A stretch of DNA of 64,000 nt from Antilocapra americana. Its lineage: Eukaryota; Chordata; Mammalia; Artiodactyla; Antilocapridae. The position numbers and the translations under genes were made by a program. Positions within the stretch are counted from its first letter, which is position 1. Every line of letters starts with the position of its first letter. Positions 22,313 through 33,618 of the stretch are shown one piece after another. The notes beneath the pieces were generated by a model. It saw only the letters and a program-made list of their open reading frames with translations, did no database searches and had not been told where the DNA came from. The stretch is from assembly GCA_007570785.1 (NCBI GenBank), contig ML660204.1, positions 1-64,000 on the forward strand, read 5' to 3'.

Positions 22313-24046
22313 TGAACACATATTCCTAAGCCTGGCTCCTTCCCACCCTCAGCTCTCAGGGCAGCCTTCGTGACTGATTGCCTATGGGAGAGCTTGGTGG
22401 CATAACACTCTGTTAGGTGTGCTTTCCTGCCCAGGGATGACTACAACTAATATTTTCCTTCTGGGCTTGTTACTGTTGGACTGAATGCTCTCCTGTCTGC
22501 CCTTCCCTCCAGAGACTAAGCTCCATAAGTACAAGCTCCTTGCCCTCAGTCACCAGTAAATTCTCCAGAGCTCAGAATGGTGGCTGCTTGGCATAGAACA
22601 GATGCTCCACACATTTTTGTTGAAAGAATAAATGAAGCAAACCTACAATTGAATATATAATGATAATTTTGACTGATATTCAGAAGGGTAAGAGTAGAAT
22701 TGTATGAGGGAGAGGAAGAGGAACCGTTTCAGGCCCTAAACGAGCAGATATACATGGAAAAAGATGCAGGAAAGGTGTTCTAAGTGCCTGAGCAGCCCAT
22801 GTACAGGTCTTGAGTGGAAGGAGGTTGCCCGAGGCACAGAGCAAAGTTAGCATCTCTGGGGCAGAGTGGGCAAGATATGGATCCAGATCAGGTAGAGCCT
22901 AGATGGCCCTGGGAGGACCTGAGACTCCACCCAAAGTAGAGAGAAAAAACCCCAGAGGGTTTGAAGCAGCAGAGTGGAATGCCATTTCACAGATATGGAC
23001 ACTGCGACCTAGAAGGCAGGATGATTTCCCTGGGGCTTTGGGCAAGGCAGTGTCCAGCAGGGCTCAGGCATTTGGATTTACAGCTCAGACTTCTAAGTGA
23101 TGGTAGGCTGGTTTCGGGGTTTTTAGTTAACCTGTGATCAGATCCCTTATTGAGGTAGGATGGACTGACCCTCTGCTCATGGCGTGGCAATTTTCCCTGG
23201 AAGAACAACCTGCCTCAGCCTTCAGCTTCCAGACCATTTCTCCTGTCAGCCATGACAAGGATCAGACTTTCTCTTTCCACACTCTTCCCTGGGCTAAATA
23301 CACTCTTCCAAGCACACAGTTTAAGATACAGTGTTGGTGGGTTGCCAGAGATCAGTGATTTCAGTGGAGAGGACTAAGTTTTCAAGATCTCATTTTTGGA
23401 ATTTCTCAGTGGGTAGAGGATGGTTTGGGGATAGTCTGAAGTTGGAGCTCATGGTAGGCATTTACTACTCCTCTTGTCCCTCCCAACTAGAAGAAAGAAG
23501 GTAAGCACAGTGAATTACAATTATTATCATTATTATTATTATTGAGGGACATTATGTAATATGAGAAGGGTCAGTTCTTCAAGTGGACATAACAACGTTA
23601 AATGTGCTGGCATCCAACAACAGAGCTTCAAAAAGCATGGAGCAAAAACAGATAAAGTTGAAAGGTGAAATATAGAAATCCCCAATTATGGTTGGAGAGG
23701 TCAGCATTCCTGTCTCACAATAAGGGGAAGAACCAAGAGACAGAAAGTCAGCGTGGATATCATCATTACTGAGAGCTTAGTATGTGCCAGGCTGTATGCT
23801 AAACACTCACAGTTTCTCATTTGGCCAACAGAGGAGGCTATGAGCTAGGTAATATTACCATCCTCAGTCTACAGATGTGAAAACTGAAGCTTCTAGAGGC
23901 TAAGTTGCTAGTGGCAAAGCTAACTTGACTCCAGAGTCAGACCTCTTCTTTACCAAACTCTGCTCCCTCCCAGGTAAGGAATAGGGCTGAAATTTTGGGT
24001 CCCAACTCCTCTAAGATCCCCGCTCTGCTGAGACATGGGACCTGAC

Positions 24047-24199
24047 CTGCCCAGCACAGTGAGTGAGATGCTCTGTTCATCGTTCTTGCATTCTTCCACG
24101 ACCACCTTGTAGACATCAGGGTCTCCATCAGTTTCAACGGTGACCTGAAACTGGAGGACCAAGTTGAGGGCCAAGTCGACAATCTCACCCAGCACAGGC
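24047..24199 (-). CDS. Copy 2 E4 (core BPI-fold exon)
   Basis: 153 nt, acceptor CACAG, donor GTCAGG. It encodes Pro-Val-Leu-Gly-Glu-Ile-Val-Asp-Leu-Ala-Leu-Asn-Leu-Val, then Val-Val-Glu-Glu-Cys-Lys-Asn and Ser-Ile-Ser-Leu-Thr-Val-Leu-Gly. The spacing matches BSP30 and other PLUNC proteins as I know them. It is one codon longer than copy 3. Confidence 0.85.
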
Positions 24200-24289
24200 C
24201 TGTGGGGAAATACATTCACAGTGAACAGAGGTGGAAGAAGACTCTTCACATTGCCCACTTAGGTCTCTCTCTTGTGTGGACGTTACATG

Positions 24290-24380
24290 AGATGTCTATG
24301 GACAAGGACAGGGAAACCTGGTGTGCTACAGTCCATGGGGTCTCAAAGATTCGCATAAGACTTAGTCATTGAACAACAAA
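24290..24380 (+). mobile_element. Truncated Bov-tA-type SINE
   Basis: Only the distal part remains. It is shared with copy 3 at about 31,745-31,830. Confidence 0.55.
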
Positions 24381-25047
24381 TGGACAATGTCAATATAGTC
24401 TGTATCCTTTATGTCTACATTCTTACATTAGGGTTTTTTCTCCTGGGCAGAGTATTTGGCTTATGTGAAATTTTTATAGGGTATCACACTGATAATTAAA
24501 ATTTTTAAAAGATGTAACATTTCTTTAGCAAAACACTATGTTAGGTATTTCCAAAAAAGTATTTTTTCTGGATTAATCCATGTAATCTCAACAGGAATTC
24601 CATGAGAAAGAAGTACTATCACTATCTTTGTTTTCTGAATGAAGAAATGGTTTAGAGAAGTTTAGCAACTACCTCAAGATCTCATAACTAATAAATGGTG
24701 AAATCATAGTGCATTTTAATTTATAAGACTCTTCTATGTATCCTCATTTGCCTATCTCTTTGTACCTTCAAAGTAATTAAAACATTTAGAAATTATATTT
24801 TGCCTATAATTTTCACATGCCCTTCATTTCATACTGTTCACTGCTATATGGCCCATAATAGTCACTGCTTTTAAAGAGAATCTTGAGAGACAAAATGATG
24901 CTGGAGAGAACTTTGCCAAAGTGTTATGCGTTCATGTCTTCTCAATTCTCAAGTTTTATAATTAGATAAGGGCCTGGTTCCAGATTGGAGACTTACTGGC
25001 CATACCTCACTGCATCTCCCAAACAAGGGATTCTAAGCCATACTCAC

Positions 25048-25152
25048 AGTTTCACTTTGATATGGCCAGTGATGGGGATTTTCACATGAGCACTGCTCTC
25101 AGAAGTCGCTTCTAATGTGAGATCCAGGATGTGAAGATTACTGATTTTCACC
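25048..25152 (-). CDS. Copy 2 E3 (BPI-fold beta strands)
   Basis: 105 nt, acceptor TGCACAG, donor GTGAGT. It reads Val-Lys-Ile-Ser-Asn-Leu-His-Ile-Leu-Asp-Leu-Thr and on to Ile-Pro-Ile-Thr-Gly-His-Ile-Lys-Val. It is the most upstream exon left in copy 2. Confidence 0.8.
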
Positions 25153-25404
25153 CTGTGCAAAAACCACAATTCACCCTGTCATTCCTCCTGACAGCCATTG
25201 CTGGGCTCTTCTCTATGCCGGCGGTGTGCTGAGCATTTGAGCTTCATGGACCTTGCCTGCTGTGGTCTCATGAGAGCCCTGTTCAGGGGTTGGATTCTCT
25301 CCACTGGATGGCATGGCAGACAGGATCAGACAGCTGTGATTTCCCTCAAGACTTCAAGGGTGAATATGTGCCAGAGCCAGAATGTGCTTTGTTTTCTTTT
25401 TTAA

Positions 25405-26110
25405 ACTGATATATAGTTGCTTTACAATATTGTATGAGGTCCAGGTGTGGGATTTCCATGGTGCTTCAGAGAGTAAAGAAACTGCTTGCAAATTAGGAGA
25501 CCAGGGTTAAATCCTTGGGTTAGGAAGATCCCATGGAGAAAGAAATGGCAACCTGCTCCAGGATTTTTGCCTAGAGAATTCATGGACAGAGGAACCTGGT
25601 GGGCTATAGTCTGTGGGGTCGAAATGACTCAGACACAGCTGAGCAACCAACACTTTCACTTTTTATTAGGTTAAGATGTACAGCAAAATGATTCAGATGT
25701 ATATATATGTATATGTATATGTAGAGAGAGCGATACAGAAGTATTTTTATTTCAGAGTCTTTTCCCTTATAGACTATTACAAAATATTGCATATAGCTCC
25801 CTGTGTTATATAGTAGGTCCTTGTTGGTTGTCTATTGTATATATAGTAGTGTGTATATATTTATGCCAAACTCGTAATTTATCCTCCACACTGCTTTCTG
25901 TTTTTGTAATCATGAGTTTGTTTTCTTATGTTCAAGAGTCCAATTTGTATAAGTTCTTTTGTATCACATTTTAGACTCCATATATTAGTGGTATCTATGA
26001 TATATGTCATTCTCTCTTTAACTTATTTCATTTAGTATGATTATCTCTACATCCACCCATTTGTTGCTTTCAGTGTCATTATTTCATTCTTTTTTATGCA
26101 GAGCCAGAAT
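25405..26110. mobile_element. L1-type fragment with nested SINE
   Basis: AT-rich L1 3'-type sequence, from 'atatatagttgctttacaat' to the area near 26,100. A Bov-tA-type SINE is nested inside at 25,450-25,655. The same nested pair occurs in copy 3 at 32,970-33,400, where the L1 is cut short. Confidence 0.65.
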
Positions 26111-26389
26111 TAGAATCTGGAACTGCTTGACTCCCAACCTTCATGTGTGGAGTCATCTATATGGTGTGAATTCTAGTTTCCTCTCTCCTGAGACAATTTA
26201 GGTTTTTATACTCGGCTATACTCAGAAAAGAAAAGTCTTATTCCTTGGGAATGGCACTTTAGGCACCATCAAACAGGTAGAGGTGAGGGTGAAGAGAACC
26301 TTCATCCTGACCCTGAAATCACAGGAGGAGAACACCCAAACTCACGAGATGCCAAATTGGCCCCACAGACCTAACTCTAATTTTCCCAT

Positions 26390-26515
26390 GCTCTGGTGGA
26401 ATTGCTCTCAGACAACGTCTGCTCTGCAAGACAGGGGATCATCCCAACCCAAGGACTGAACTCAGGTCTCCCACATTGCAGACAGATTCTTTACAAGCTG
26501 AGCCACCAGGGGAAC
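26390..26515 (-). mobile_element. Bov-tA-type SINE at the copy 2/copy 3 junction
   Basis: Inverted SINE. Its left flank (26,310-26,390) matches 6,310-6,390 ahead of copy 1 E2, so E2 and E1 would be expected next but are absent. Confidence 0.65.
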
Positions 26516-26578
26516 CTGTCCTCTATGAGCCTCAGTCCTCTATGAGCCTCAGTCCACTTGTCCTCTATGAGCCTCAGT
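26514..26578 (+). repeat. Triplicated 17-mer at a rearrangement junction
   Basis: The unit 'tcctctatgagcctcag' occurs three times within 65 bp. Single copies lie at the matching place downstream of copies 1 and 2 (about 3,955 and 18,578). It marks where copy 2 upstream sequence was joined to copy 3 downstream sequence. Confidence 0.85.
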
Positions 26579-26899
26579 TTCCTAATCTGTCCAATGGGGA
26601 CAAGAGCGATGTCTCCTGGCAGAAGTGTACTGTCAGGGAGTCATGAGGTCAGGTGTGCTGGTGAAGACAACCCTCCATCATGTTGGTGGTGTTAGCAGAA
26701 GCAGAAGGATGCTGTCTCCATGGGACTTTGGGTCACCTCCTTGCCCATCCTGGGCCTCAGTGCTCCCATTTGTAAGACAAGGAGGTGGGGCTGGATATCC
26801 CCAAGTTCCCATCCAGCTTTGAATCCAGGTCTCTGCTGCCCTGATTGCCCATACCTCGCCTTCCCTGAAATCCCAGTGGAAGGAATGCCACGGACCACA

Positions 26900-27015
26900 C
26901 AGGAGGTGCAGAAATGGCTTTTTATTTATGGGAGTGGAGGGCAAAGAGCATAGGGTGTCCTGACTGTGAGGAGGAGTATCTGAGAGGTGTCCTTAACTGG
27001 GCTCAGTTGTCACTC
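26900..27015 (-). pseudogene. Copy 3 E9 (3' UTR)
   Basis: Acceptor CAG at 27,016-27,018 and AATAAA (minus) at 26,921-26,926. Confidence 0.6.
26921..26926 (-). terminator. Poly-A signal of copy 3
   Basis: Minus-strand AATAAA at the position conserved in copies 1 and 2. Confidence 0.6.
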
Positions 27016-27136
27016 CTGGGGGATGGTGGCAGCACCGACCGCCCCAGAGGGACATGGTACAGACATTCAGTCACATCCCCAGGAACCAACCTGAAGGGGA
27101 CCCCGGTGTGAGACATGGACATCCTGGAGACCTTAC

Positions 27137-27192
27137 CGGTTCCTGTGTTCACCAGGCACAGCAGCCGGAGTACCTCCCCCAAACCCTGTGAG
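27137..27192 (-). pseudogene. Copy 3 E8 (3' UTR)
   Basis: Acceptor CTGAG, donor GTAAGG. Its borders align with copies 1 and 2, with a few bases difference. Confidence 0.5.
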
Positions 27193-27677
27193 CTCAGAGG
27201 CTCGGAGAGGGACTGGCACAGGTGGTTTGGCATCTTTCTCTGGCACCTGGCACTGACCCCTCTCATCCCCTCATCCTCCCATCCCCCTCACCTTAGCAAA
27301 ATGGCCAATGTGAAAAGATTGATCAGGGCCCAGAGGAGAAAGTGTTCAGGGCTCAGTGTATGATCAGAATGATTCAGACTGAGATACAGGACAGCTCTCT
27401 ATCCATGACCAATGTCAGAGCTCAGTCAACAACTGCAGTCAAAGCTCTGTCTGACTGTTCTGGGCTCAGTCAGGAAACCATTAAGTGCAGTCTGAGTGTG
27501 ATTGAGGGTCAGGAATCAGTATGATCAACATCAGGGTTCAGTTTGCTACTAGAGAAAGAAGAGAAGCCAAGCTTTGATTCTGCTTCTCCACAGGCCTGTG
27601 TGTGTGCATGCGTGTGTATGTGTGTCGGAGGGGATGTTCATCCTCCCTCAGCCCAGGGCCCAGAGGCCAGCCCTCAC

Positions 27678-27749
27678 CAGCAGGCAGACTTTGCAGCCGT
27701 TTTCCTCCTCTGTTCCATTCATTTTCATGTTGGAGTTTATAAACTTCCT
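27678..27749 (-). pseudogene. Copy 3 E7, stop codon lost
   Basis: 72 nt as in the other copies. The codon that is TAG in copy 2 is TGG here, so the frame would run on. Confidence 0.6.
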
Positions 27750-28632
27750 CTGAAAGAACAAATCAGTAGCAGTTCTCAGGCTCCAGCAATGGAGGGCTGA
27801 ATAGAAATCAAACATCAGTGGCTGCCACCCTCCAGCAGGTCAGGCTTGACAGCCATGGGACCTCTTACAAGTCACTCCATCTCTCTGAGCTCAGTTAGTG
27901 CACCTGTAAAATGGGTATGATGATACTACCCTTCCCCACAGGGTCATTGCAAAGATCCAATGACAGTACATAGGAAGCATAGCGTGATCTCCCAAGGAAC
28001 TGGGCCTGTGGCTATTTTCTAGAAGCCCTGCCTCCAGGCCCCTGATCCTGTCACTCATCCCATTTCTGTTGCTCCACAGCCCCAGCAACCACAGTCATGC
28101 CAGAAACCCAGGTCAAGGAAAGCCCCCAGGGGCTGGAAGTAAAGCCACAGCTTCTCATAAGAAGGGAAAGGAAAAGGGCCGTGTTTGTTAGCAATGCCTA
28201 CTGGATATTAGGCTCTTTCTGCTTTTTCTTTATATCCACTCATCAGTTCAGCAGTGCTCACAATCTCCTTTCACCTGGGAGGAACCCGAGGCTCAGAGAG
28301 GTGGAGCCAGTTGACCCTAGCCCCATAGTTGCTAAGTAGCAGACCCAGGATTTGAACCCAGGTCTGGCCCGTCCTCTTTCTCACATCATTCTGGGCAGCA
28401 GGTTCTGCCAGTGGGACAAAGGAGGGCAGTGGAAGCTCTCAGAGGCCCACAGAGGCCATCAGTCTGCAGGGACCCCTCTATCCATAGTCTCCAGACTTGC
28501 TCAGGACGAAGGGTCCTGAGCTTCTCCAGGGTCCCCTGACGAGACCTGCCAGTGCAGCAGGCACAGAGTGGCCGCGCCTCGTGTGAGGCTGCAGAGGGAG
28601 CCCCCTCGCCCCTTCCCCGGGCTGTGACTTGC

Positions 28633-28686
28633 CAATGCGCTTCTTAACATACTTCACATCCAGGCTTTCAAGGAGGCTGTGGACTG
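28633..28686 (-). pseudogene. Copy 3 E6 with 10-nt deletion
   Basis: 54 nt against 64 in copies 1 and 2. The lost bases are at the 5' end and include Leu-Cys-Pro. The donor is GCAAGT instead of GTAAGT. Confidence 0.8.
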
Positions 28687-29708
28687 CTGAGGGTCACAAG
28701 GAGGGAAAGAGAGTCACAGAGAGAGAGAAATGGAGAGAGGGAAGGAAGGAATGAGGTCGGGAGGTGAGGAGGGAGAGGAGAGACAGAGAAGGAAGAAGAC
28801 TGGTTATTATCTGCTGTGAGCACCCTGCCCACCCCCCACGGAGATGCTTGGTACTGGAGCCTGAGTACTTCTGACCCTTAGGATTAAACAACTATGGAAA
28901 CCTAGAAGACCCAAATCTGAGAACCAGAGGACACTAGAATCCTAAGACCTCAGAACATTAGCATCTTAGAACCTTAAAGAATCTAGACTTTTAACATTCC
29001 AGAACCCTATGCTCTTAGAAACGTTGACCTCTGGAACCTGAAACTTTATAGAGTTAAGTGGGGCCCTGGGAACCATAGAGAAGTGTTTTCGTGTTTTCTG
29101 CAATTTCGTGTATCTATAATTCCCTGAGGATGTCGTTGAAATGTAAATTATTGAGCAGCAGGTCTGGGATAGGACCTAAGAGTCTGTATTTCTAAGGTGT
29201 GTTCATGGGAGGTCAGCACTGCTGGTCTGAGGACCACAGTTTGAGCATGACTCAAGTTCAGTAAATCACAGAACAACATGGAGGATTTTTTTTTAGTAAA
29301 GCCAGATTCCCATCTGCCTTCCAGAGTGACTTTATAGAATCTTTGGAATTTGGTATATTCAGTTTTTAATATGATGCTCATGGATCTGAACTAAGGTATG
29401 TATAGTTTTCATATTTAAATGAATTAAAATTGTGTTCAATGAAGAAAAATATTACCTATAAGGCCAACTGGAAGTCCACGGGTATGGTAAATGGTTCTGG
29501 TGTGAAACCCAGTGATTTCAGCTCATGTCAGGCCCCTGCTCAGCTCCTCCCCAGGCTAGGCTGAGTAAAGGTGGGCAGGTAGCAACTGGCTGGCCCAAAG
29601 GAAGTTGGCCTATCAGAAAGGAAGGTGCCAGAGAGTACAGCCCACCAGGGGAAGTCACACCTGCCCCCACCAGGCCTGGCTCTGCACCTCCAGCCGTGGG
29701 AGACTCAG

Positions 29709-29789
29709 TTCATAGTGTGCTACCTGGGACAACACCTCATTCACGAGACTGATTGCAAGTCCACAACCCCGTTGAGCAGTCCAGTGCAC
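29709..29789 (-). pseudogene. Copy 3 E5, frameshift and lost donor
   Basis: 81 nt against 82 in copy 2, with one base missing in the middle. The donor dinucleotide is CT where copy 2 has GT. Confidence 0.8.
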
Positions 29790-30023
29790 CTGGAGAAGAG
29801 AGGAAACTGATAAAGCTCAGTGAAGTTGGCAGAGCAGCCAAGCAGGAGCAGTGGGAAGAGGGTGGAAGATGGTGGAGCTCCTTGAAGTCAGGTGACTTGA
29901 GCCTCCACCCAGGGGGATCATCACTTAGAGCCCCATGGTTGACCAGCTGTAGCTCATGAGACACTCCCACCATGACACCGCCACCCCAGCAGCTCATGAG
30001 AGATTCATCACAACCCCGAGATC

Positions 30024-30150
30024 TCATCCATCCATCCATTGATCCATCCAGTTATCCATTCTTCCACCCGTCCATTCTTCTATTCATCCATCCATCCATC
30101 CATCCTTCCACCCTTCCATCCATCCAGTCATCCATTCATTCATCAACACA
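30024..30150 (+). repeat. (ATCC)n microsatellite
   Basis: Paralogue of the array at 21,955-22,135, shorter. Confidence 0.9.
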
Positions 30151-30237
30151 TATTTAATGAGCACCAAACATGTGCTCAGAATCAAGCCTGACTGGGGACA
30201 CAATGATGAGCAAAGCACAAGCAATTCTTGGTACCTA

Positions 30238-30322
30238 AATACTGGGTTGGCTAAAAGGTTCGTTTGCAGTTTTCTGTAACAGCTTATGGAAAACCCAAAG
30301 ACTTTTTGGTCAACCCAATATT
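30238..30322. mobile_element. Mariner-type MITE
   Basis: An 85-bp near-palindrome. Its termini 'actgggttgg' and 'caacccaata' form the inverted repeats. Better preserved than its partner at 22,229-22,312. Confidence 0.75.
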
Positions 30323-30811
30323 AACACGTTTTCCTAAGGCTAGCTCCTTTCCACCTTCAGTTCTCAACATCACTGTCACCTCCCAAGGGCAGCCCTCATG
30401 ACTGTTTGTCTAAAGGAGGGCTCTGTGTCATAGCACCCTGTTAGGTGGGCTATCCTTGCAATAGGATGATTGCAATCAAATATTTTCCTTGTGGGCTCTT
30501 AACTGCTGGACTGAATGCTCACCTGTCTGCTTTTCCCTCCAGAGACTAAGCCCCACAAAAACAAGCAACTGACTGCAGGTTCTAGCAGTCACCTGAAAAT
30601 TCTCCAGAGCTCTCAGTATGGTGCCTGCCTGGCATGGAGCAGATGCTCCACACATTTTTGGTTGGCGGAGAGAATGGAGTAAACACGCGATTGAATATAT
30701 AATAACAACATGTGACAAGTAGAATCTTAAGAAAGTGAAAAGGAGGAACCTTGTTTCAGACCCTAAACATGACACATTCATGGAAATGGGATGCAGGAAA
30801 GATGTCCACTC

Positions 30812-31275
30812 TCACATCCATACATGACCACTGGAAACACCATAGCCTTGACTAGACAGACCTTTGTTGGCAAAGTAATGTCTCTACTTTTTAATATGCT
30901 GTCTAGGTTGGTCATAACTTTCCTTCCAAGGAGTAAGCATCTTTTAATTTCATGGCTGTAGTCACTAACTGCAGTGATTTTGGAGCCCCCCGAAATAAAG
31001 TCAGCCACTGTTTCCCCATCTATTTGCCATAAAGTGATGGGACTAGATGCCATGATCTTAGTTTTCTGAATATTGAGCTTTAAGCCAACTTTTTCACTCT
31101 CTTCTTTCACTTTTATCAAGAGGCTCTTTGGTTCTTCTTCACTTTCTGCCATAAGTGTGGTGTCATCTGCATATCTGAGGTTATTGATATTTCTCCCAGC
31201 AATCTTGATTCCAGCTCATGCTTCATCCAGCCCAGTGTTTCTCATGATGTACTCTGCATATAAGTTAAATAAGCA
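30812..31275 (-). mobile_element. BovB LINE fragment
   Basis: The minus strand encodes reverse-transcriptase-end peptides such as Trp-Gln-Ile-Asp-Gly-Glu-Thr and Ser-His-Glu-Ile-Lys-Arg, typical of BovB (RTE). It replaces about 1 kb present in the copy 2 intron (about 22,790-23,830). Confidence 0.8.
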
Positions 31276-31506
31276 GGAGGCTATGAGTTAGGTATTATTA
31301 CCATCCTCGGTTTACAGATGTGAAAACTGAAGCTTCTAGAGGCTAAATTGATTCCAAAACCACAAGTTAGTGGCAAAGCTAGTCTGACTCCAGAGTCTGA
31401 CCTCTTCTTTACCATACTCTGCTCCCTCCCAGGTAAGGAATACGGTTGAAATTAAGGGTCCCAACTCCTCTGAGCTCCCTGCTCTGCTGAGATGTGTGGA
31501 CCTGAC

Positions 31507-31656
31507 CTGCCCAGGATGGTGAGTGAGATGCTGTGTTGATCATTTCTGCATTCTGCCACTCCCACTGTGGAGACACGAGTATCATCAGTTTCAACGCTGA
31601 CAGTAAACTGGAGGACCAAGTTGAGGCCCAGGTGGACAATCTCGCCCAAAAGATGC
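31507..31656 (-). pseudogene. Copy 3 E4 (open)
   Basis: 150 nt, acceptor CTACAG, donor GTCAGG. Open frame with Leu-Gly-Glu-Ile-Val-His and Val-Ala-Glu-Cys-Arg-Asn, one codon shorter than copy 2. The family cysteine is present. Confidence 0.8.
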
Positions 31657-32635
31657 CTGTAGGGAATAAGAGTTACAGTGAACAGAGATGGAGAAGTCCT
31701 GTCATGTTTCCCACTTTAGTCTCTGTCTTGTGTGGACATTATGTGGGATGTCTATTGACAAGGACAGGGAAGACTGTCCATGAGGTGGCAAAGAGTCTCA
31801 CAGGACTTAGTGACTGAACAACAAATGGACAATGTCAATATTGTCTGTATTCTTTATGGAATCAACATTCTTAAGTTAGGAGTTTCTTCTCCAGGTCATA
31901 AAGGTTTGGCTCACTTGAAATTTCTATAGAGTATCACACCAATGAATAAAAAAAAATAAGAGTTAACACTTCTTAAGCAAAATGTTATGTTATGTATTTC
32001 CAAAAAAGTGTTTTACCTAGATTAATTCATTTAATCTTGACAGCAATACCATGAAAAAAAAGCACAGTCATTAGCTCTGTTTTCAGAATGAGGAAACATG
32101 TGGTATAGAAAAGTTTAGGAACTACCTCAAGATCTCATAACTAACGAATGATGAAGTCATAGCGCACTTTTACACATCCTCATTTTCCTTTCTCTTTGGA
32201 TCTTCAAAGTAATTAAAATACTTAGAAATTATATTTTATATATAATCTTCAGATGATCTTCATTACATCATGTACACTGCTATATGGCCCATACTAGTCA
32301 CTGCTATTTAAAGAGAATCTTGAGAGACAAAATGATTCTGGAGGAAACTTTGCCAAAGAGTTACGTGTTCACATCTTCTCAATCCTCAAATTTTATAATT
32401 AGATAAGTGTTATAATTTTGGAAATATATTTCATGGACGATTTTTTTACAGAGATTTGGTTATGGGCAAAGTTTCTGAGAACATTTATAGGTTGGATTTA
32501 GGAGTCGCAAAGAGCTCCTTACTTTACAGATTTGGAGACTAAGGCAGTGGCTGAAAAGTGCCTGATTCCAGGTTGGAGATCTACTGGCCATACTGCACTG
32601 CATCCCCCAAACCTTGGATCCTCAGGCATACTCAC

Positions 32636-32740
32636 AGTTTCACATTGACTTCAGCAGTGATGGGGATGCTCACTTCAGTGGTGTGTTCAGAAGTCGCTTC
32701 TAATGTGATATCCAGGATATGAAGGTTACTGACATTCACC
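32636..32740 (-). pseudogene. Copy 3 E3 (open)
   Basis: 105 nt, acceptor TGCACAG, donor GTGAGT. Open: Val-Asn-Val-Ser-Asn-Leu-His-Ile-Leu-Asp-Ile-Thr and on to Ile-Pro-Ile-Thr-Ala-Glu-Val. Confidence 0.8.
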
Positions 32741-32969
32741 CTGTGCAAAAACCACATTCACCCTGTCATTCCTCCTGACAGCCATTGCTGGGCTCTTCTC
32801 TATGCCAGTGGCATGCTGAGCCGTTGAGCCTCATGGACCTTGCCTACTTTGATCTCATGAGAACTCTGCTCAGTGGCTGGATTCTCTCCATTGGATGGCA
32901 TGGCAGACTGAGGATCAGACAGCTGTGATTTCCCTCAAGACTTCAAGGGTGAATATGTGCCAGAGACAC

Positions 32970-33400
32970 CTTTTTTTTTTTTTAAACTGATACATAGTTG
33001 CTTTACAATGTTGTGTTAGGTTCAGGTGTGGGGCTTCCATGGTGGCTCAGAGGGTAAAGAATCTGCTTGCAATGCCAGAGACCTGAGTTCGATCCCTGGG
33101 TCAGGAAGATTCCCTGGATAAGGAAATAGCAACCCACTCCAGTATTCTTGCCTACAGATTTCAAGGACAGAGGAGCCTGGTGGGCAACAGTCCGTGGCGT
33201 CACAAAGAGTCAGACATGACTGAACGACTAACACTTTCACTTCTCATTAGGTTCGGGTGTGCAGCAAAGTGATTCAGATATATTGATACAGAGGTATTTT
33301 TATTTCAGATTCTTTTCATTTATAGGTTATTACAAAATACCGAGTATAGTTCCCTGTCCTTGTTAGTTCTCTATTGTATATATAGTAGTGTATATATATT
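32970..33400. mobile_element. L1-type fragment with nested SINE
   Basis: Paralogue of 25,405-26,110. The nested Bov-tA-type SINE is at 33,030-33,240. The L1 part ends abruptly near 33,400 against another SINE. Confidence 0.65.
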
Positions 33401-33404
33401 TAGC

Positions 33405-33510
33405 CCATCCCTTCTCCAGCAGATCTTCCCTACCAAAGAATCGAACTGGGGTCTCCTGCATTGCTGGTGGATTCATAACCAGCTGAGCTACCAGGGAAGC
33501 CCTCTGCAAG
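33405..33510 (-). mobile_element. Bov-tA-type SINE fragment
   Basis: Inverted SINE body with direct counterpart at about 6,515-6,615 in copy 1. Confidence 0.65.
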
Positions 33511-33618
33511 AACACACAAGGTTTATTCATCTTTCTGTCTTTGATATTAAACTTATGTCCCCAAAGAGATGTATTCTATTTTCTGGGACAAAGATCTCCA
33601 AGTGAACAATCAACTCAC

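Larger units (their letters stand above)
18886..25152 (-). pseudogene. BPIFA2/BSP30-like gene copy 2, 5'-truncated, remaining exons intact
   Basis: E3 to E9 are all present with consensus splice sites. E3-E7 join in one open frame of about 145 residues. They give the BPI-fold strands (E3), a Leu-Gly-Glu-Ile-Val-Asp strand and Val-Glu-Glu-Cys-Lys-Asn segment (E4), an amphipathic helix (E5), the Leu-Cys-Pro helix (E6) and a short tail ending at TAG 19,679-19,681 (E7). Both cysteines of the family disulfide are kept. No signal-peptide exon or E2 lies between 25,153 and copy 3's 3' flank at about 26,520. That interval holds L1 and SINE sequence and a rearrangement junction. As read the gene has no start. 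Alternatives are an unannotated new promoter or an assembly collapse. Confidence 0.8.
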
